Shown here in pieces: positions 7,253 to 8,782 of a stretch of 8,782 nucleotides of DNA. The number at the start of each line of letters is the position of its first letter. Within the stretch, counting starts at the first letter, position 1. Source of the stretch: Candidatus Bipolaricaulota bacterium (GTDB lineage Bacteria > Bipolaricaulota > Bipolaricaulia > UBA7950 > UBA9294); assembly GCA_003979035.1 (NCBI GenBank), contig RXOA01000118.1, positions 1 to 8,782 of the forward strand, given 5' to 3'. Made by a program: the position numbers and the translations under genes. The notes under the pieces are model-generated. The model had not been told where the DNA came from. It ran no database searches and was given only the letters and a program-made list of their open reading frames with translations.

Positions 7253-7281
7253 ATGGTAGCGATTGTTCGATCCTCCAGCAA
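7253..7281 (-). promoter_or_regulatory. Candidate promoter giving a leaderless mRNA for the metallopeptidase-like gene
   Basis: On the minus strand TTGCTG (7276-7281) is followed after 17 nt by TACCAT (7253-7258). Only 5 nt then separate the -10 from the ATG at 7245-7247, so transcription would start at or next to the start codon. This would explain why no ribosome site precedes the gene. The -10 is only a partial match, so this is a weak call. Confidence 0.3.
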
Positions 7282-7393
7282 TCCTTCTCTCGCGGGCGGG
7301 AGAGAGGCGGTTCTTGAGGGAGAAACGGGTAACAGGGATGGCGCTTTCCCGTCTGCGCCGTTCTCGTTGGGCGAGAGTTGCAGCCATTTGCCA

Positions 7394-7423
7394 TTGACAT
7401 CTCAACGAAATTGCTGTAGGAAT
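7394..7423 (+). promoter_or_regulatory. Promoter for the ilvB leader transcript
   Basis: TTGACA at 7394-7399 is a perfect sigma70 -35. An extended -10 (TG at 7415-7416, one base, then AGGAAT at 7418-7423) follows with an 18-nt spacer. Alternatively TAGGAA at 7417 gives a 17-nt spacer. The -10 is imperfect, as is usual for a regulated biosynthetic promoter. The expected start near 7430 would leave about 30 nt before the first leader peptide start and include its Shine-Dalgarno. Confidence 0.6.
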
Positions 7424-7458
7424 GAGACCAGAAACTACGAGTATCTGGAGACGTGCGA

Positions 7459-7530
7459 GTGAAACAGAAAGGTGTTGCCCTCCTTATTCAGGTTGTTGTC
7501 GTCCGTTCCCTCCTTATTGGGGACGGCTGA
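7459..7530 (+). CDS. First branched-chain leader peptide of the ilvB attenuator
   Basis: A 23-codon ORF starting at GTG 7459 with GGAG 8 nt upstream (7447-7450) and ending at TGA 7528-7530. The peptide contains GVALLIQVVVVRSLLIG: 11 of 23 residues are Val, Leu or Ile, including four consecutive Val codons. It resembles enteric IlvL and IvbL in composition and position. Its role would be in cis: ribosomes slow at these codons when charged Val, Leu or Ile tRNA is short, changing the fold of the RNA before the hairpin that starts 33 nt after its stop. The peptide itself probably has no function. It is too short for standard gene calling. Confidence 0.82.
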   Translation: MKQKGVALLIQVVVVRSLLIGDG

Positions 7531-7544
7531 CCTGAAGGGCGGGC
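7477..7544 (+). promoter_or_regulatory. Attenuator 1 leader fold (1:2 pairing) overlapping the BCAA codons
   Basis: TTCAGGT (7487-7493) pairs exactly with ACCTGAA (7530-7536). Outward, a UA bulge, a U-G pair, CC-GG, one mismatch and GCCC (7477-7480) with GGGC (7541-7544) extend the stem. Inside it, CCGTTCCC (7503-7510) pairs with GGGGACGG (7519-7526) with one G-U. The 5' arm lies in the Leu/Ile/Val codons, so a stalled ribosome would melt it and free GGGCGGGC (7537-7544), which can pair partly with the 5' arm of the following terminator. Pairings were worked out by hand, without energies. Confidence 0.5.
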
Positions 7545-7563
7545 GCACATCGTGGAAATGAGC

Positions 7564-7595
7564 GAGCCACCCAACAGGGTGGCTCAAGTCTTTTT
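7564..7595 (+). terminator. Attenuator 1 terminator hairpin
   Basis: GAGCCACCC (7564-7572), loop AACA, GGGTGGCTC (7577-7585): a perfect 9-bp GC-rich stem, followed by AAGTC and TTTTT at 7591-7595. The T run starts 5 nt after the stem rather than directly, so it may be leaky or need pausing. It lies 33 nt after the stop of the first leader peptide and shares its core with the second terminator. Confidence 0.72.
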
Positions 7596-7679
7596 CGGGA
7601 AAGGTTTAGCGGTCGGATGAAGGTGAATGGGCGCGAGATGACACACAAGGCGGGAGGGAAGACCAACAGGAGTAGTCGC

Positions 7680-7805
7680 TTGCGGCGAAACCTGTCTTGC
7701 CGCCAGCCATCTGCTTCCCTTGCCACACAGATCGGCATTGTTGTGCTCCTTCTTGTCGTCGTCATTCTTATGGTCCCTGTCCTTGTTTGGGGGCAGGGGC
7801 CGTAG
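7680..7805 (+). CDS. Second branched-chain leader peptide of the ilvB attenuator
   Basis: The ORF ends at TAG 7803-7805. The best start is TTG 7680, with AGGAG at 7668-7672 and a 7-nt spacer, giving 41 residues. ATG 7617 or 7638 would give 62 or 55 residues but have poorer ribosome sites. After an ordinary N-terminal part, codons 7731-7790 encode IGIVVLLLVVVILMVPVLVW: 16 of 20 are Ile, Val or Leu, denser than in the first leader. The stop is 32 nt before the second terminator stem, nearly the same spacing as in the first unit. Position between promoter and ilvB, composition and hairpin all indicate ribosome-mediated attenuation. A small membrane protein is the alternative, since the hydrophobic run would also span a membrane. 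Confidence 0.8.
   Translation: MRRNLSCRQPSASLATQIGIVVLLLVVVILMVPVLVWGQGP
7772..7801 (+). promoter_or_regulatory. Possible pause hairpin in attenuator 2
   Basis: GGTCCCTGTCC (7772-7782) and GGGCAGGGGCC (7791-7801) form 11 pairs, two of them G-U, around an 8-nt loop. It overlaps the last Val/Leu codons and the end of the second leader peptide, where a pause hairpin that couples polymerase to the first ribosome is expected. It does not overlap the antiterminator arm at 7808-7820, so it is not a classical competing 1:2 stem. Confidence 0.4.
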
Positions 7806-7807
7806 GA

Positions 7808-7851
7808 TTGGGTCGCCAACATCCAGCAAACAACTGAGTTCGGCCACCCAA
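7808..7851 (+). promoter_or_regulatory. Antiterminator pairing of attenuator 2
   Basis: TTGGGTCGCCAAC (7808-7820) can pair with GTTCGGCCACCCAA (7838-7851): TTGGGT with ACCCAA, one C/C mismatch, GCC with GGC, a bulged C, and AAC with GTT, 12 pairs with a 17-nt loop. This consumes the whole 5' arm of the terminator, so the two folds exclude each other. The upstream arm starts 3 nt after the leader stop codon, where a terminating ribosome would cover it. Confidence 0.55.
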
Positions 7852-7870
7852 CCGGGTGGCCGAACTTTTT
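7838..7870 (+). terminator. Attenuator 2 terminator hairpin
   Basis: GTTCGGCCACCC (7838-7849), loop AACC, GGGTGGCCGAAC (7854-7865): a perfect 12-bp stem followed directly by TTTTT (7866-7870). This is a strong intrinsic terminator only 38 nt before the ilvB start codon, where a constitutive terminator would silence the gene. That makes conditional readthrough the natural reading. Confidence 0.92.
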
Positions 7871-7908
7871 GGCCGCGAATCAAATCGGAAAGCGAGAGAA
7901 GGTGGTCC

Positions 7909-8782
7909 ATGCAGAGAACAGGCGCGGGAATTGTATGGGAAGTGCTACGGCGGGAAGGCGTTGAGGTGGTGTTTGGGGTTCCCGGCGGGGCGATCATGCC
8001 CACGTACGACCTGCGGGCGACCTACGGGATCCGCCACGTTCTGATGCGGCACGAGCAAGCGGCCGCCCATGCCGCGGATGGCTATGCCCGGGCGACGGGC
8101 CGGGTCGGCGTCGCCCTCGCCACGTCGGGACCGGGCGCCACGAACCTGACGACCGGGATCGCCAACGCCATGCTCGATTCAATCCCGATGGTGTGCATTA
8201 CGGGTCAGGTCAATGTGTCTTCATTGGGAACGGATGCATTTCAGGAAGCGGACATCACCGGAATCACCTTGCCAATCACGAAGCATGGCTACCTGGTGAC
8301 CGACGTGAACGATTTGGGGGCGGTGCTTCACGAAGCATTCGCCATCGCCCGAAGCGGGCGACCGGGTCCCGTGCTTGTGGATTTGCCCAAGGATGTACAA
8401 ATCGCTTCGGGTACCTATATACCGCCGGACACTCCTTCGACGAGGGCGGAAGCGACCCACCTATTGACCGAAGCGATGCTGGATGTGTCGCTTTGCCAGC
8501 TTGCAGCGATGATCGGCGAAGCGGAGAGACCCGTGGTCCTTTGCGGCCACGGGGTTGTCGCGTCGCGCTCGGATCGGCTCTTGCTGCAGCTTGCCGAGAT
8601 AGCCGATCTCCCAACGGCGGTTACGTTGCTTGGGAAGAGCGCGTTTCCGGAAGCGCATCCGCTTGCGTTGGGCATGATGGGAATGCACGGAAACGTGGCT
8701 GCCAATCTTGCGATTCAACAGGCTGACCTCGTCATCGCGCTGGGGATGAGGTTTGACGATCGGGTAACCGGACGTCTGGACG
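7909..8782 (+). CDS. ilvB: Acetolactate synthase large (catalytic) subunit, 5' part
   Basis: ThDP-dependent enzyme for the first common step of Val, Leu and Ile synthesis: it joins two pyruvates to acetolactate, or pyruvate and 2-oxobutyrate to acetohydroxybutyrate. 291 residues are present and the frame is open at the window edge; about half of a usual 550-600 residue protein. Visible are VFGVPGGAIMP at 21-31, the catalytic Glu49 in RHEQAAAHAADGYAR, TSGPGATNLTTGIANA at 72-87, GTDAFQEADI at 107-116, GRPGPVLVDLPKDVQ at 150-164, and GMRFDDRVTGRLD at 279-291. This covers the pyrimidine domain and part of the central domain. The ATG at 7909-7911 has AAGG 6 nt upstream. Its leader with two BCAA attenuators is strong support for the pathway. 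The regulatory subunit gene ilvN would be expected downstream, outside this window. Confidence 0.97.
   Translation, partial: MQRTGAGIVWEVLRREGVEVVFGVPGGAIMPTYDLRATYGIRHVLMRHEQAAAHAADGYARATGRVGVALATSGPGATNLTTGIANAMLDSIPMVCITGQVNVSSLGTDAFQEADITGITLPITKHGYLVTDVNDLGAVLHEAFAIARSGRPGPVLVDLPKDVQIASGTYIPPDTPSTRAEATHLLTEAMLDVSLCQLAAMIGEAERPVVLCGHGVVASRSDRLLLQLAEIADLPTAVTLLGKSAFPEAHPLALGMMGMHGNVAANLAIQQADLVIALGMRFDDRVTGRLD

Noticed and set aside
7478..7518. Direct repeat CCCTCCTTATT as a CRISPR-like or operator repeat
   Set aside because: Only two copies, both in frame in the leader peptide and explained by repeated Leu-Leu-Ile codons.
7430..7870. T-box or other tRNA/metabolite riboswitch in the ilvB leader
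   Set aside because: No T-box consensus or specifier stem found, and two translated BCAA-rich leader ORFs explain the region better.
8193..8726. 177-codon plus-strand ORF near the right edge
   Set aside because: It is out of frame within ilvB, whose reading frame is continuous and motif-rich from 7909 to the edge.

Overview
The window looks like chromosomal DNA of a bacterium of moderately high GC (roughly 58-60% by eye). A diderm cell plan is suggested by an exported solute-binding protein with a cleavable signal peptide and no lipobox. I cannot name the lineage from the sequence; an environmental or poorly cultured phylum is a guess.

Layout. (1) 1-458, plus strand: a PIN-domain ribonuclease gene broken by an apparent one-base deletion exactly at the first catalytic Asp codon. 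(2) 444-3560, minus strand: a complete polar amino acid ABC transporter operon in the order binding protein, permease, ATPase, permease. The last three genes are joined by 4-nt ATGA overlaps. A perfect 11-bp inverted repeat fills the only real gap, between the binding protein and the first permease. (3) 3561-4468: about 900 bp in which I recognise no gene. (4) 4469-5299, plus: an Fpg/Nei-fold protein that keeps the zinc finger and several signature residues but has Phe instead of the catalytic N-terminal Pro. (5) 5405-6303, minus: a two-domain GNAT acetyltransferase gene decayed by four frameshifts, readable only by joining frames. (6) 6504-7247, minus: a small exported protein with an HExxH zinc-protease motif. 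(7) 7394-8782, plus: the 5' end of an ilvB (acetolactate synthase large subunit) transcription unit.

The most interesting part is the roughly 500-nt leader of ilvB. After a TTGACA promoter come two complete ribosome-mediated attenuator modules in tandem. Each has a short ORF packed with Val/Leu/Ile codons and a good Shine-Dalgarno, then about 32 nt after its stop codon a GC-rich hairpin followed by a T run. The two terminator hairpins share 17 of 18 core bases. The first leader peptide starts with GTG (23 codons), the second probably with TTG (41 codons). In both modules an alternative pairing that would break the terminator can be drawn. Single BCAA leader peptides are well known from enteric ilvL and ivbL; two in series, each with its own terminator, before one ilvB is unusual and would give two successive branched-chain amino acid checkpoints.

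How the genes relate: the transporter operon imports an amino acid of unknown identity and shows no direct link to ilvB. The two decayed genes (PIN, GNAT) lie among intact ones, so this looks like a slowly eroding accessory stretch between housekeeping units rather than a mobile island. I see no transposase, integrase, tRNA, rRNA or CRISPR.
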